From: Thiohalocapsa sp. PB-PSB1
GTDB taxonomy: Bacteria; Pseudomonadota; Gammaproteobacteria; Chromatiales; Chromatiaceae
Assembly: GCA_016745215.1 (NCBI GenBank)
Contig: CP050890.1
Coordinates: 62,001 to 126,000, forward strand
Direction of reading: 5' to 3'
DNA: 64,000 bases
Positions 43,091 to 51,346 of the stretch are shown one piece after another; the first letter of the stretch is position 1, and each line of letters starts with the position of its first letter. The notes beneath the pieces are model-generated. The model saw only the letters and a program-made list of their open reading frames with translations, searched no databases and was not told the DNA's origin. Position numbers and translations under genes: made by a program.

Positions 43091-43665
43091 GCGGGGTTTT
43101 CCTGACGACCAATCTGCTACCTGCTGGTTCCCAGGCTGCGAGACCGCGAGAGAATTCCCCCAACCCTCTGAAAACCGCTCCGCCGTAGGATGGGTAGAGC
43201 GAAGCGAAACCCATCGATCCGCGGCTTGGCGGCTCCTTCAAGCAGACCGCCCGCAAGGTCCGCCGCCGCACCGGCGAGGTGTCTACCTGGAGGCCGACAC
43301 TCCAGGGTGAGTGCGCATTCTGCAGTGGCTCACCTCCAGAAGGACCGCCGGAGGGTCGCCCTCCAGGGCGACCCCAAAGCGCATGCTCAGCACGATCGAC
43401 TATCCAACTGGGCAAGTCAACGTTGGACAATGCACGGCTAAACAAGAAGAGGCTGGTGCAGAGACTCCAACAAGAGGAAAGGTGGTGCAGGGACGCAAAG
43501 GCGCGAGAAAGAGAAAAGAAAACGCGCGCAGAGACGCAGAGACGCAAAAGGAAGACAGCGCATTGATCGGTTTTTTTCTGCGCTTCTGCGTCTTCACGCA
43601 AGCTATCCTTTAGCTTGACAGTACCCCTGCATCTCTACGCCAAATGATCGCTCTGGCATAAGACC
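43091..43665. other. Gene-free region with repeats, downstream of the DGR
   Basis: No supported gene. A 74-bp repeat at 43250-43323 (cccgcaaggtccgccgccgc onward) returns at 44573-44647. Between 43520 and 43605 gcgcgcagagacgcagagac and a loosely inverted ctgcgcttctgcgtcttc form a hairpin-like pair before the nuclease gene. Confidence 0.5.
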
Positions 43666-44514
43666 ATGAAGACCGACCAAGCCATCTACACTTACCTGAA
43701 AACCGGCACCGAGGCCTTCCGTATCCTCACCGGCGGCATGCAATTGATCGGCCCGTACCGATTCCGCTCGATAACCCTGAAAGCTCTGGAGCGCCGCTCC
43801 GACGGCGTTTGCGAGCCCGACCCCGGTCATCCCGGCCCGGTCTATGTGATCGAATTCCAGGCCCAGCCTACCCAAACCGCCTGGTATAACCTGCTGACCA
43901 AGCTCGGTCTGCTAGGCGAGGAGCTGGGAGGAGTCGAGATCGTCGGCATCCTGATCTTTCTGCACGAGCAGGACGATCCACGGCATCCGACAGGCATCAC
44001 CGCACCCGGCGCACCATTCCGTGCGGTTTATCTGAACCGCTTCCTACCGGATCTGCTGGTGCAGCAGCCGGACAACCCCTATATTGCCGTCCTCGCCCCG
44101 CTGGTCATCGAGCGCGACGAGGAACTGAAGGCACAGGCACCAAGGCTATGGCAGGTGATACAATCGGCGCCGATCCCGGAACCGATTCGGCGCAATCTTG
44201 CCGAAATCCTTGAGTTTTGGTTCATGGAACGTTTTAGCGATCTGACTCCTGAGGAGGTCTTCAACATGCTGCGTCAATTAACACCGTTGGAAGAGACCCG
44301 CTCCTACAAGATCATCTTTGGCAGGGGCAAAGCCGATGGCAAAGCCGAGGGTAAAGCCGACTCTTTGGAGCGCCTGCTGCGGCGCCGCTTCGGACCTGTG
44401 CCCGACTGGGCGGTGAAGCGTATTGCCGCGGCCGAATCGACCCAACTCGACGCCTGGCTGGATAGGGTGCTCGACGTCGATGGAATCGAGGAACTGCTTG
44501 GCCCGGCGTCCTAG
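43666..44514 (+). CDS. Rpn/DUF2887-type PD-(D/E)XK nuclease-like protein
   Basis: The 282-residue protein begins MKTDQAIYTYLKTGTEAFRI and matches DUF2887 of the recombination-promoting-nuclease (Rpn, transposase_31-like) group. The nuclease core is CEPDPGHPGPVYVIEFQAQP with E-x-Q, followed by YNLLTKLGLLGEEL. The C-terminus has a gkadgkaegkad stretch and a DUF4351-like end, LERLLRRRFGPVPDWAVKRI. Such genes are common in cyanobacteria and purple bacteria in multiple copies; their role in the cell is unsettled. It is bordered by the two copies of the 74-bp repeat. Confidence 0.8.
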   Translation: MKTDQAIYTYLKTGTEAFRILTGGMQLIGPYRFRSITLKALERRSDGVCEPDPGHPGPVYVIEFQAQPTQTAWYNLLTKLGLLGEELGGVEIVGILIFLHEQDDPRHPTGITAPGAPFRAVYLNRFLPDLLVQQPDNPYIAVLAPLVIERDEELKAQAPRLWQVIQSAPIPEPIRRNLAEILEFWFMERFSDLTPEEVFNMLRQLTPLEETRSYKIIFGRGKADGKAEGKADSLERLLRRRFGPVPDWAVKRIAAAESTQLDAWLDRVLDVDGIEELLGPAS

Positions 44515-44572
44515 TCTGCACCGCGCTGGATCACCCCGGACTGCCGGCGGAGACGGTCTTCGAGCAAAACCA

Positions 44573-44647
44573 CCCGCAAGGTCCGCCGCCGCACCGGCGA
44601 GGTGTCGGCCTGGAGGCCGACACTCCAGGATGATTGCGCATTTTGCA
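44573..44647. repeat. 74-bp dispersed repeat, copy 2
   Basis: Matches 43250-43323 with few changes: ccgccgccgcaccggcgagg, then tgtcggcctggaggccgaca and ctccagg. Contains a small palindrome (ggcctggaggcc). The two copies flank the Rpn-type gene at about 340 and 60 bases. Confidence 0.75.
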
Positions 44648-44750
44648 CAATTCCGGGGACAGTTTACTTAATTACTCGAACGGCGCAGAATGTTTGCCGA
44701 GCAAGACCAACGGATCAGCCGGGCTCGAGGGTTGAGGCCTGCAGAATAGC

Positions 44751-44846
44751 ATGGCAAGACTTCCCAGAGTGGTTGCGCCGAGGTTGCCCCACCATGTGAC
44801 GCAACGGGGCAATCGCCGCCAGCAGACGTTCTTTTCGGACGAGTGA
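44751..44846 (+). pseudogene. Second-type RAYT, N-terminal stub
   Basis: Thirty-one codons, MARLPRVVAPRLPHHVTQRG NRRQQTFFSDE, match the start of another group of REP-associated/IS200-like transposases. The frame then stops (TGA 44844) where the family continues. Upstream, attccggggacagtttactt (44650-44669) is the repeat typically found next to this transposase type. Confidence 0.7.
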
Positions 44847-44884
44847 GGACTCCGGCGGACATCCACACACTTGCCAGCTAGCGC

Positions 44885-45152
44885 GTGCTTCATGTTGACT
44901 TCCAGGACGTTAACACTGTCGTCATCCGCTTACTTTGCTTTCTCGAAGCTGCCCTGATCCAAACAGGCGCACTTCAGGGAGCGCGATCTCCCCTACGGCC
45001 TACAGGATTCTCTGTGTACGCTTGCCCTGCACTTCACTTTGTTCGCGGGGCACAAAGCTCCGCAGCAGGACCAACACTCGATACGGGTGGGTGGCTAGCC
45101 CTTACCCGACCGGGACTTTCACCCGGCAAGAGGCGCCGGGCTTTGCTCGGCG
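44885..45152 (-). ncRNA. Group IIC intron 5' region, truncated
   Basis: Read on the minus strand from the attC end, the sequence starts gcgccgagcaaagcccggcg then cctcttgccgggtgaaagtc and ccggtcgggtaagggctagc, the same start as the fragment at 14879. It continues for about 240 bases with paired segments such as tttgtgccccgcgaacaaag. It is the domain I part of a class C intron inserted at an attC. The maturase gene and 3' end are missing; the left end is lost near the RAYT stub. Confidence 0.65.
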
Positions 45153-45246
45153 CGATAACGTTCAGGCTGGCCCGCCGCTCGTTGCGGTGCCGCCCGCGTC
45201 AGCGGCGGCACCACAACGGGCGGTCGGGCCGAGCCATTTGTTGGGC
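45153..45246 (-). other. attC site
   Basis: On the minus strand R'' is GCCCAAC (45246-45240) and R' is near CGTTATC. Stem arms gcccgaccgcccgttgtggt and accgcaacgagcggcgggc pair over most of their length. The minus-strand DUF3368/UPF0175 cassette precedes it. A group IIC intron fragment abuts R'. Confidence 0.85.
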
Positions 45247-45429
45247 GACATGGTTCTGCGGGACTCGTTCCAACGCCGCTTAGCTCATGTACACCCGACA
45301 TGCGGACACCACGACAACCGTCCGGTGTATTAAGTTTATTTGGTAAACTGTTACTGCAATTCCCGTAGTAACCTGTCAGGGTAATTTCTGACACTGCTAT
45401 TGCCATGCTCACAGTAAGCCGGCAGCAGT

Positions 45430-45936
45430 TCACCTGGATTCGCCAACCGCGGATAGGACTCGGAACACCAAGTTGTCGCTTAAACGGAAACCCGCATCGT
45501 CGCGAAGTTGTTGGATGATCGGCTTCACTGCCGGGACGAGACCCCTTCGTTTGGCCTCAACAAGTATGCTGAGTACGCCGATGATCCTGATACTCATCTT
45601 TTCGGCAACCTGCCTACCTTTGTACTCATCAATTATCAGAAGCCTTGCGTTGAGCTCTTGAGCCAAAGTGACAGCCTCAGACTCGCCAGCGTCCAATATC
45701 GTGCGCAATTGGCGCACCAAGGCTTGATTGCCAACGCCGCGCACTTCGAACCAAGTTTCTGTGGCTACCTCCTCTGCGCCCAGCGTTCCCATCCCATGTC
45801 GTGTCAGCTCATCCTTGACTGCTGTTGGTATGACAATACGACGGAACAGCGCTTTCAGTAGATCGAGACGCTTGATGGCTGCCAAGTTGGTGATCGCCGT
45901 AGTATCGCTTACGTAGATTTCGGCTGCTTGGTCCAT
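45430..45936 (-). CDS. DUF3368 PIN-like toxin (cassette)
   Basis: The 168-residue protein is a DUF3368/PIN-fold nuclease: YVSDTTAITNLAAIKRLDLL near the start with the first acidic residues, ELTRHGMG, LDAGESEAVTLAQELNARLL then IIDEYKGRQVAEKMSI with the core acidic residues, and a C-terminal helix. These proteins are commonly paired with UPF0175 antitoxins, as here. ATG 45936 lies 5 bases after the antitoxin stop; an ATG at 45966 would overlap it. The gene lies in array 2, minus strand, followed by an attC. Confidence 0.85.
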   Translation of the reverse strand: MDQAAEIYVSDTTAITNLAAIKRLDLLKALFRRIVIPTAVKDELTRHGMGTLGAEEVATETWFEVRGVGNQALVRQLRTILDAGESEAVTLAQELNARLLIIDEYKGRQVAEKMSIRIIGVLSILVEAKRRGLVPAVKPIIQQLRDDAGFRLSDNLVFRVLSAVGESR

Positions 45937-45940
45937 GGGC

Positions 45941-46180
45941 TCACAGTCCCTTTGCAAGCGTCTCAAGATCGCGCTCGAACTCGGATTCAGGGTACCGCAG
46001 GTCGACGCCGCGCGCGTCTAGGAGCTTCTGGAATTCGATCTCCGGGAGCTTGGTCATACGGCATCCATGCCCTATGGTGATTTTTCCGGACCGGTACAAC
46101 GCAACCGCCAGCTCCGCCAGCATCTCCTCGGCGGGGATGCCTTCGTCTGGCAGCGCTTCGTCTGGGACCTGTAGATTCAT
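45941..46180 (-). CDS. UPF0175 antitoxin (cassette)
   Basis: The 79-residue product, MNLQVPDEALPDEGIPAEEM LAELAVALYRSGKITIGHGC, is a UPF0175 protein: an N-terminal strand, a helical DNA-binding-like middle and an acidic end. By family it is the antitoxin of the DUF3368 gene. The cassette begins at the attC ending at 46511, about 330 bases upstream, an unusually long leader. That leader contains the GTAAGCT array (46345-46395). Confidence 0.82.
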   Translation of the reverse strand: MNLQVPDEALPDEGIPAEEMLAELAVALYRSGKITIGHGCRMTKLPEIEFQKLLDARGVDLRYPESEFERDLETLAKGL

Positions 46181-46344
46181 GCTCAGTCTCCGTTGTCAGG
46201 TTAGAAGGCGAGCCCACGTGCAACGAGCTTGGATTCCCTTGTTTGCGTGCGGCGGCTTCGTGCTCGGCAGTCCGAAGTTCGATAGACAGATCGCCGCTGT
46301 GCATGGTCGGCGAACCTGGAAGGGGATAAAGAACGAGGTGGGTG

Positions 46345-46395
46345 TCCCCGTAAGCTCCCGTAAGCTACCGCCCGTAAGCTACCGTAAGCTAGCTA
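46345..46395. repeat. CGTAAGCT array with a GGGTGTCCC motif
   Basis: After tgggtgtcccc the unit cgtaagct(c/a)c is repeated four times (cccgtaagctcccgtaagct, then accgcccgtaagctaccgta). The head motif is the same as at the RAYT copies, but the tail unit is different. No RAYT gene is adjacent here. Confidence 0.7.
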
Positions 46396-46510
46396 CGATC
46401 ATCATGCGCTCGGCGGAAAGACCATCGTGGTCGCGCAGAAACTCCAACATGATGTGACTACATGTGTTGAGAGTGTGGATTGGTTGCACGAATAGTACGT
46501 CGGGGTGATC

Positions 46511-46617
46511 GCCTAACGTTTAGTTAACCTGCCGAGCCCGCGCCGGTCGGGCCGCGAGCGCGAAGCGCCGCGGTGCCCGACCGGCGCGGGCTCGGCAGGT
46601 TCAACGCCCTGTTAGAT
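46511..46617 (-). other. attC site
   Basis: Perfect core sites at both ends: on the plus strand GCCTAAC (46511-46517) and GTTAGAT (46611-46617). The arms aacctgccgagcccgcgccg and cggcgcgggctcggcaggtt pair almost perfectly. It is assigned to the minus strand because all array-2 cassette genes are on that strand. The gene of this cassette, to the right, has been replaced by an IS91-type element. Confidence 0.92.
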
Positions 46618-46876
46618 TAAAACATTTTTTTGGTTCGCTTCAGTGTCCGTCTCAGCGAACCGCTATGTGGATTCTACAACAGTCAAGCCTTGGGTGGGGC
46701 CTGGAAACTCCCGCTGATGTTGGCGCAGTTGCACGAGCAAGGCTCGGTTGCGCGCGCTCGGTCCCGCGGGCGCAGCGATTTCGCATGGAGCATAACGGTT
46801 TTTCGCTCCCCGCGGTCGCGTCGCAACACAGCAGCACTGTCCCGAGCCGATGCGGATCGAGTGGAGGAGATGTTCA

Positions 46877-48120
46877 TCAGGCCGCCTCGCACGCAAGCGG
46901 CGGGTCTTGGCCGCGAGCGGGTCCAATGGTGGGCGCAAGGTCGCGCTGACGTCGTAGCCGTCCGCCGCAGCTCGGGCAGACGTGGATGTCTTTGCCGGTC
47001 AGGCGTTGCAGCAAGACGTCGTAGGGCTCGCGCACTTTGGTCGTCGTCACCGGCGCTAGGCCAAGCAGCGCTTTGGCACGATTGAGCTTGGTCGCGCGGT
47101 GTCCGCAGGCGAGCAGTCCGTAGTGGCGGATGCGGGTGAAGCGCGGCGGCAGGATGTGCAGCGTGAACCGCCGGATGAATTCGTTGGCGTCCAGCGTCAT
47201 CACTTTGGTCTTGGCGCCGTCTTTATAGTCTTTCCAGGTGAAGGTGACTTTGCCGTCGGCAAGATTGAGGATGCGGTGGTTGCTGATGGCAATGCGGTGG
47301 GTGTATCGCCCGAGGTAGTCGATGATCTGTTGCGGTCGCCGAACGGGGGTTTGGCGTAGACCACCCAGTCGTGCTCGCGCAGTGCCTTGCGCAACGCGGC
47401 GAAGTGCGTGCCCGGCGGTGTCTTCAACTCGCCTGTGGTATGCGCGCGCTCCAGGCGTTCGAGGTAGTTTCCGCGGAAGACCTTGGACAGCGCTTTGACC
47501 GGGAATAACCAGTCGCGATGCGGACAGGGCTTGAACTGTTCGCCATCGAAGGTTAAGGCTCCGCCTGGGACGATGCAGTGCAGATGGATGTGGCGCTCCA
47601 TCGTCTAGCCCCAGGTGTGCAGCACGGCGGTGATGCCGAGCGTTCCGTGCCAATGGCGCCCGGCAAAGGCTTGCAGGGTGTCCGTCGCGCTGGCGAACAG
47701 CAGGTCGTAAATCAGTTTGTCGTTCCACCCCACCCAGTCGTTGATCGCATGCGGCAGCGTGAAGACGGTATGAAAATAGGGCACCGGCAGCAGTTCGTCT
47801 TTGCGCGCTTCGATCCAGCGCGCTTTCTCCAGCCCTTGACATTTCGGGCAGTGGCGGTCGCGACAGGAGTTGTAGCTGTTGTAAAGGGTGCCGCAGTCAG
47901 TGCAGTAGTCGATGTGCCCGCCCAGTGCCGCGGTGCGGCAGTTTTGGATGACACTGAGTACCTTGTGCACGTGCAGCGGATGGGAGTGCTCGTGCAGGGA
48001 GTCGGGCAAATGCGCGCGCAGGATGTCGGCGACTTCGAACGTCGGTCTCTGCTTGGAGCCGGAGTGCGTGTGTCCCGCTCTGTGATGGGGAGTTGGAGAG
48101 GAAAGGAATGGCGATGCCAT
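46877..48120 (-). pseudogene. IS91-family transposase, amber and frameshift
   Basis: The N-terminal frame reads HIDYCTDCGTLYNSYNSCRD then RHCPKCQGLEKARWIEARKD (zinc ribbon) and GTLGITAVLHTWG, then a TAG at about 47602 where relatives have Gln (HTWGQT). The same frame continues TMERHIHLHCIVPGGALTFD (the HUH block) to near 47330. After a frameshift the rest follows in another frame: IIDYLGRYTHRIAISNHRIL, KVMTLDANEFIRRFTLHILP and CPSCGGRL. So two lesions inactivate it. The 260 bases to the attC at 46617 hold nothing else recognised. Confidence 0.85.
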
Positions 48121-48143
48121 TGCGTGTGCTTATTCTTTTTCCT

Positions 48144-49517
48144 GATTATAACGGATTCTGTTGATGGCCTCTCAAGCCGTTCATGGAGCCTGAAGCAAGC
48201 AGGTTTTCCAACCAATTATCGGCGTAGCGTTTCCCGTTGAGCCGTTCGGCCGGGCACGCTTGGCCATGCTGTTTGCGAACCGTCATTGGCGAGGAAGGGC
48301 AAAAGTTCCAGAGCAACGCCAAAGCGCGTACCCGCAGTTCGGCCGAAGCCAGGGTGCCGTGGAAATAGTGCGCGTTGAAGCAGGCCCGATCAAGGAAGCG
48401 CATCAATCGATCCACCAGGTTGCTGGTGCGATGCGCTCGGGGATGCTCGTCACTCCTGCTGAAGCGTTTGCGCTTTTCGCATAGATCCAGGGTATGGGAC
48501 TTCATGGGCGAATCCGGTAACGTTCGCTCGGCCCATTCGCGCAGTCGGCGCAGGCGTTGCGCAAAACTGGCCTTTCCCTCGGCGCGATAGGCTTCCCAAA
48601 CACGTCGGCTGACCTCCTTGAAGTCTTCGCCCAACGCGTTGGTTGCCCGGTCGCGGATTTTCAGGAAGGCGTGTAGGAAACACAGGATGACGGCGATGTT
48701 GGGAAACAGGCGCTTCCAGGCGCCTTGGGTGGCGGCCCAACCGTCGGTATTAACCGTCTCGGGGGCATAGCCCGGGTCCACATCCCGCGCTTCTTCGGCA
48801 AACACGCCATCCGCGCGGTGCAATCCGGCCTCGGAGGCCGAGTCGACGACCGAAGCCCCGAGGATGCATCCGTCGGCGGCTGTCGTGGCGATGGAGATCT
48901 TGTCTCCCTGCAAACGGCTCTGCTTTTCGTCGGCGACCAACTCTTGCGCCAAGCGCTCCGCCGCCTTGACGGTCGTACCGACCACACTAAAGCGTCCAAG
49001 CCCTTGCTCGAGCCGATACCACTACATGGCATCGCGCCCGAACACATGGGCCAGTGCCCAGCAAGGCACATGAAAACGCCGCAAAAACAATGCCTTCTCA
49101 ACCTCTTCCGTGCGCCATGTCATGTACGGCGTCACGCACGTCGGGGCAACGGTATACACCACCGCGCCGGCTACCAGCCGCACCCGCTGACAGCGTATCC
49201 CTTGTTTGCTCGAACTCGGCGTCTTGCCGCACAACAGGTACCCTTCCTCCCAACCCGCGGGAAACAGTTCCGGATGCTGCCGATACAGCTCATCGAGTTG
49301 CATTCGGCAATAGGCGTTATCGCTCAGGAAGCGTTCGTAGGCGTCCTTCACCAGCGGTAATCGGATGGTTCGATATCCTCTTTTGGGAGAACCAGGTACA
49401 GTATTCATGCTGTCTCCGGGTAGCGAGATGTCGAGTCCGTTATTGTAACCTTCAGCATCGCTTAGTCGGAAACAGTCTTCCAGGGCATTTCGCCAGCTCG
49501 TCAACAGAATCCGTTAT
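48144..49517 (-). mobile_element. DDE insertion sequence of unclear family, amber-split transposase
   Basis: Inverted ends tataacggattctgttga (48144 side) and tcaacagaatccgttata (49517 side) bound about 1.37 kb. One minus-strand frame spans it but is broken by TAG at about 49020 (FGRDAM-stop-WYRLEQGLGRFSVVGTT). After the stop come ISIATTAADGCILGASVVDS, PETVNTDGWAATQGAWKRLF with a likely catalytic Asp, and a C-terminal basic part. I could not name the family and saw no target duplication. The insertion cuts the T5orf172-like cassette gene. Confidence 0.75.
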
Positions 49518-49695
49518 AACCAGCCGATTTTTTTGAATCTTGAACTAACGCGTAGTAGGCAACATCAAAGGGCTCTGGAACACCAGTAGTGAACAACTCC
49601 TCTAAGCGAGCAGTCGGAATTTTCTCCGTGCGTCCGACCTTCAGGAGCCCGGCCATGGATAAATTTTCTGCTACGTATAGGAAACCCTTTGCCAT
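49518..49695 (-). pseudogene. T5orf172/GIY-YIG-like protein, truncated (cassette)
   Basis: The first about 59 residues, MAKGFLYVAENLSMAGLLKV then GRTEKIPTARLEELFTTGVP EPFDVAYYALVQDS, match T5orf172-type GIY-YIG domains (the GxLYV and L-K-x-G-R-T segments). The frame then runs into the IS inverted repeat. It directly follows the R' end of the attC at 49735, so it is the next cassette of array 2. Confidence 0.75.
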
Positions 49696-49734
49696 TCAAC
49701 CCACTTCCGCCATTAATGAAAACTGGATCATGAG

Positions 49735-49931
49735 TGCTAACGACAAGCGTAACCTGCCGCGTACTGGCTATAGCCCTCTCACGTGACATCAAAACTGTCC
49801 CTTTCGTTTAAGGCCTGCACTCACACACCAAAAACAAAAGGGCATATCTGGTTATCATGTTGAGTGACTATAGCAGGGAGCGCACAGCGACCGCTAGCCA
49901 GTACGCGGTCAGGATGACGCTATTGTTGGGC
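49735..49931 (-). other. attC site interrupted by a MITE
   Basis: The right end is GTTGGGC on the plus strand (49925-49931) and the left end TGCTAAC (49735-49741). Arms cctgccgcgtactggcta and tagccagtacgcggtcagg pair. A 100-bp MITE with duplicated TA lies at 49771-49870. Without it and one TA, the inner stem reads CTGGCTAGC...GCTAGCCAG, perfectly paired. HigA's last codons (caa caa tag) overlap R''. Confidence 0.92.
49771..49870. mobile_element. 100-bp MITE, copy 2, inside attC
   Basis: Flanked by TA at 49769-49770 and 49871-49872. Imperfect inverted ends. Same element as 7289-7388. Its location in the attC stem fixes its boundaries to the base. Confidence 0.9.
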
Positions 49932-50252
49932 TTTGCTGCTTCCATGCTCAAGTTGTCTCAAAGGCGTGATCTTTGCCAGAGTCTCTGAAAGCGCGTCTTT
50001 GGCTATGGCCGCGTCATAGTCCAACTGCAAACCCGTCCAGAAGCCCTCGGACATACCGAAAAACCGCGAGAGGCGTAAGCCTGTATCGACAGTGATCGCA
50101 CGTGATCCGGCAACGATCTCCCCAATGCGACGCTGGGAAACCCCGATCTCCTTAGCAAGACGATACTGTGTGATGCCTAGAGGTTTCAGGAACTCCTCCA
50201 TGAGAATTTCACCTGGATGAGGGTAGGGAACCTGACGCATAACGATGCTCAA
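49920..50252 (-). CDS. higA: HigA-type antitoxin (cassette)
   Basis: The 110-residue protein has the HigA pattern VPYPHPGEILMEEFLKPLGI and a helix-turn-helix (QYRLAKEIGVSQRRIGEIVA), then RLSRFFGMSEGFWTGLQLDY. It starts right after higB (adjacent stop and start). The last codons form part of the attC R'' site, as in the MqsA-type cassette gene at 14557. It appears intact. Confidence 0.9.
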   Translation of the reverse strand: MSIVMRQVPYPHPGEILMEEFLKPLGITQYRLAKEIGVSQRRIGEIVAGSRAITVDTGLRLSRFFGMSEGFWTGLQLDYDAAIAKDALSETLAKITPLRQLEHGSSKAQQ

Positions 50253-50534
50253 TTAGTGATAGTCAACTATTTCAACGTCTTTCGGGCCCTCAACCGACCA
50301 TACGAAACAGACTCGAAACTGCTTATTGATCCGAATGCTATGCTGTCCAGCACGATTTCCCGTAAGAGGTTCTAATCTGTTTCCTGGCGGAACTCGGAGA
50401 TCCTGAAGTACGGCTGCTCGATTGAGCATTGCGAGTTTGCGCATTGCAACAGTCTGAATATTGAAAAATCGCTTAACCCGTTCTCCATTGAAGAGACGCT
50501 CAGTGTTAGCGCACGCAAAGGATACGATGGCCAT
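50253..50534 (-). CDS. higB: HigB-type toxin (cassette)
   Basis: This 93-residue RelE-superfamily protein contains CANTERLFNGERVKRFFNIQ, RVPPGNRLEPLTGNRAGQHS and INKQFRVCFVWSVEGPKDVE IVDYH, the standard HigB blocks. It is the toxin of the downstream HigA and the first gene of its cassette, starting about 60 bases left of the attC at 50597. Confidence 0.9.
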   Translation of the reverse strand: MAIVSFACANTERLFNGERVKRFFNIQTVAMRKLAMLNRAAVLQDLRVPPGNRLEPLTGNRAGQHSIRINKQFRVCFVWSVEGPKDVEIVDYH

Positions 50535-50596
50535 GCATTATGCTAACGCGACCCAATAGTATTGTAAATCGTTATCATGGGTTCTATTGTCCAGAG

Positions 50597-50690
50597 GCCC
50601 AACGTCAAGCACAGCCCGGCGCATGCTGCCGAGCCGCCGCTGACGCGGGCGGCTCGGCAGCATGCGCTCGGGCTGGTGCGCTGGTTGGGC
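50597..50690 (-). other. attC site
   Basis: Plus-strand ends GCCCAAC (50597-50603) and GTTGGGC (50684-50690) are both perfect core sites. Arms gcgcatgctgccgagccgcc and ggcggctcggcagcatgcgc are perfectly complementary around gctgacgcg. Confidence 0.95.
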
Positions 50691-50816
50691 TTCTTCGTTG
50701 TTCAAACGATTCAAAATACAAGACCTGACCCCCTCTTCTCAGTGTTCGTTGAAGCTTCGACCATGTGCCTGTGTTCGTATTCTTGCTAGACCGCCCAACG
50801 TTGTCTATCGCGCCGA

Positions 50817-51023
50817 TCAGATATCTTCTTCGCTCAAGCCAGCCGCTTTCAGTAGGCTAGACAGGGTCCCGTGTTTCAGATCACGATTACCATGGACGGG
50901 AACGGTCAAGATATTGGCGTTATCAGGATGGCTGTAGATGTGGTGACTGCCCTTTATGCGCTTCAGAGACCAACCGCGAGACTCGAGCACTTTACAAAGC
51001 CTTTTTCCAGAAATCGACTTCAC
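50817..51023 (-). CDS. hicA: HicA-type toxin (cassette)
   Basis: The 68-residue protein has the double-stranded-RNA-binding-like HicA fold: GKRLCKVLESRGWSLKRIKG then SHHIYSHPDNANILTVPVHG with the catalytic His, ending LKHGTLSSLLKAAGLSEEDI. HicA toxins cleave mRNA. It overlaps the upstream hicB stop/start by four bases; here the antitoxin gene comes first, an order also known for HicBA. Confidence 0.93.
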   Translation of the reverse strand: MKSISGKRLCKVLESRGWSLKRIKGSHHIYSHPDNANILTVPVHGNRDLKHGTLSSLLKAAGLSEEDI

Positions 51024-51223
51024 AACTCGATTTCACTAACCTGCGCGTCCACGCCGGCAACTGCTCTTTCCGTAGCCACTTCAATCCATCCTTCCGCAGC
51101 CTCCCTTATGTTTGATAACGTTTCGGGGACATCGTCTCCTTCCGAGACGCATCCAGGCAAACCGGGTACTTCAGCCCAAAAGCCGCCTTCTTCCGCGGGG
51201 TGTAAAAGAACTTTAAGTTTCAT
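51020..51223 (-). CDS. hicB: HicB-type antitoxin (cassette)
   Basis: The 67-residue product, MKLKVLLHPAEEGGFWAEVP GLPGCVSEGDDVPETLSNIR, is the HicB partial RNase-H-like domain without a separate DNA-binding tail. It should bind and block HicA. The pair occupies one cassette between attC sites at 50690 and 51282. Confidence 0.92.
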   Translation of the reverse strand: MKLKVLLHPAEEGGFWAEVPGLPGCVSEGDDVPETLSNIREAAEGWIEVATERAVAGVDAQVSEIEL

Positions 51224-51281
51224 GATCCACAGTGCCTATCGAAGATTTTGGTTATTCAAAGAAGTTCGTGCGTCTTCGTCA

Positions 51282-51343
51282 GCCCAACGTTAAGCATCAG
51301 CGGCGCGCGCCCTTGGCGCGTCCGCTGGATGCGCATGTTAGCC
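51282..51343 (-). other. attC site (short)
   Basis: Plus-strand ends GCCCAAC (51282-51288) and GTTAGCC (51337-51343). Arms gttaagcatcagcgg and ccgctggatgcgcat pair imperfectly around gcgcgcccttggcgc. At 62 bp it is much shorter than the other sites here. Confidence 0.88.
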
Positions 51344-51346
51344 GAA

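Noticed and set aside
44885..45333. Plus-strand frames of 132 codons as cassette genes
   Set aside because: They lie over the group IIC intron 5' region and the attC stem; the peptides have no protein-like features.
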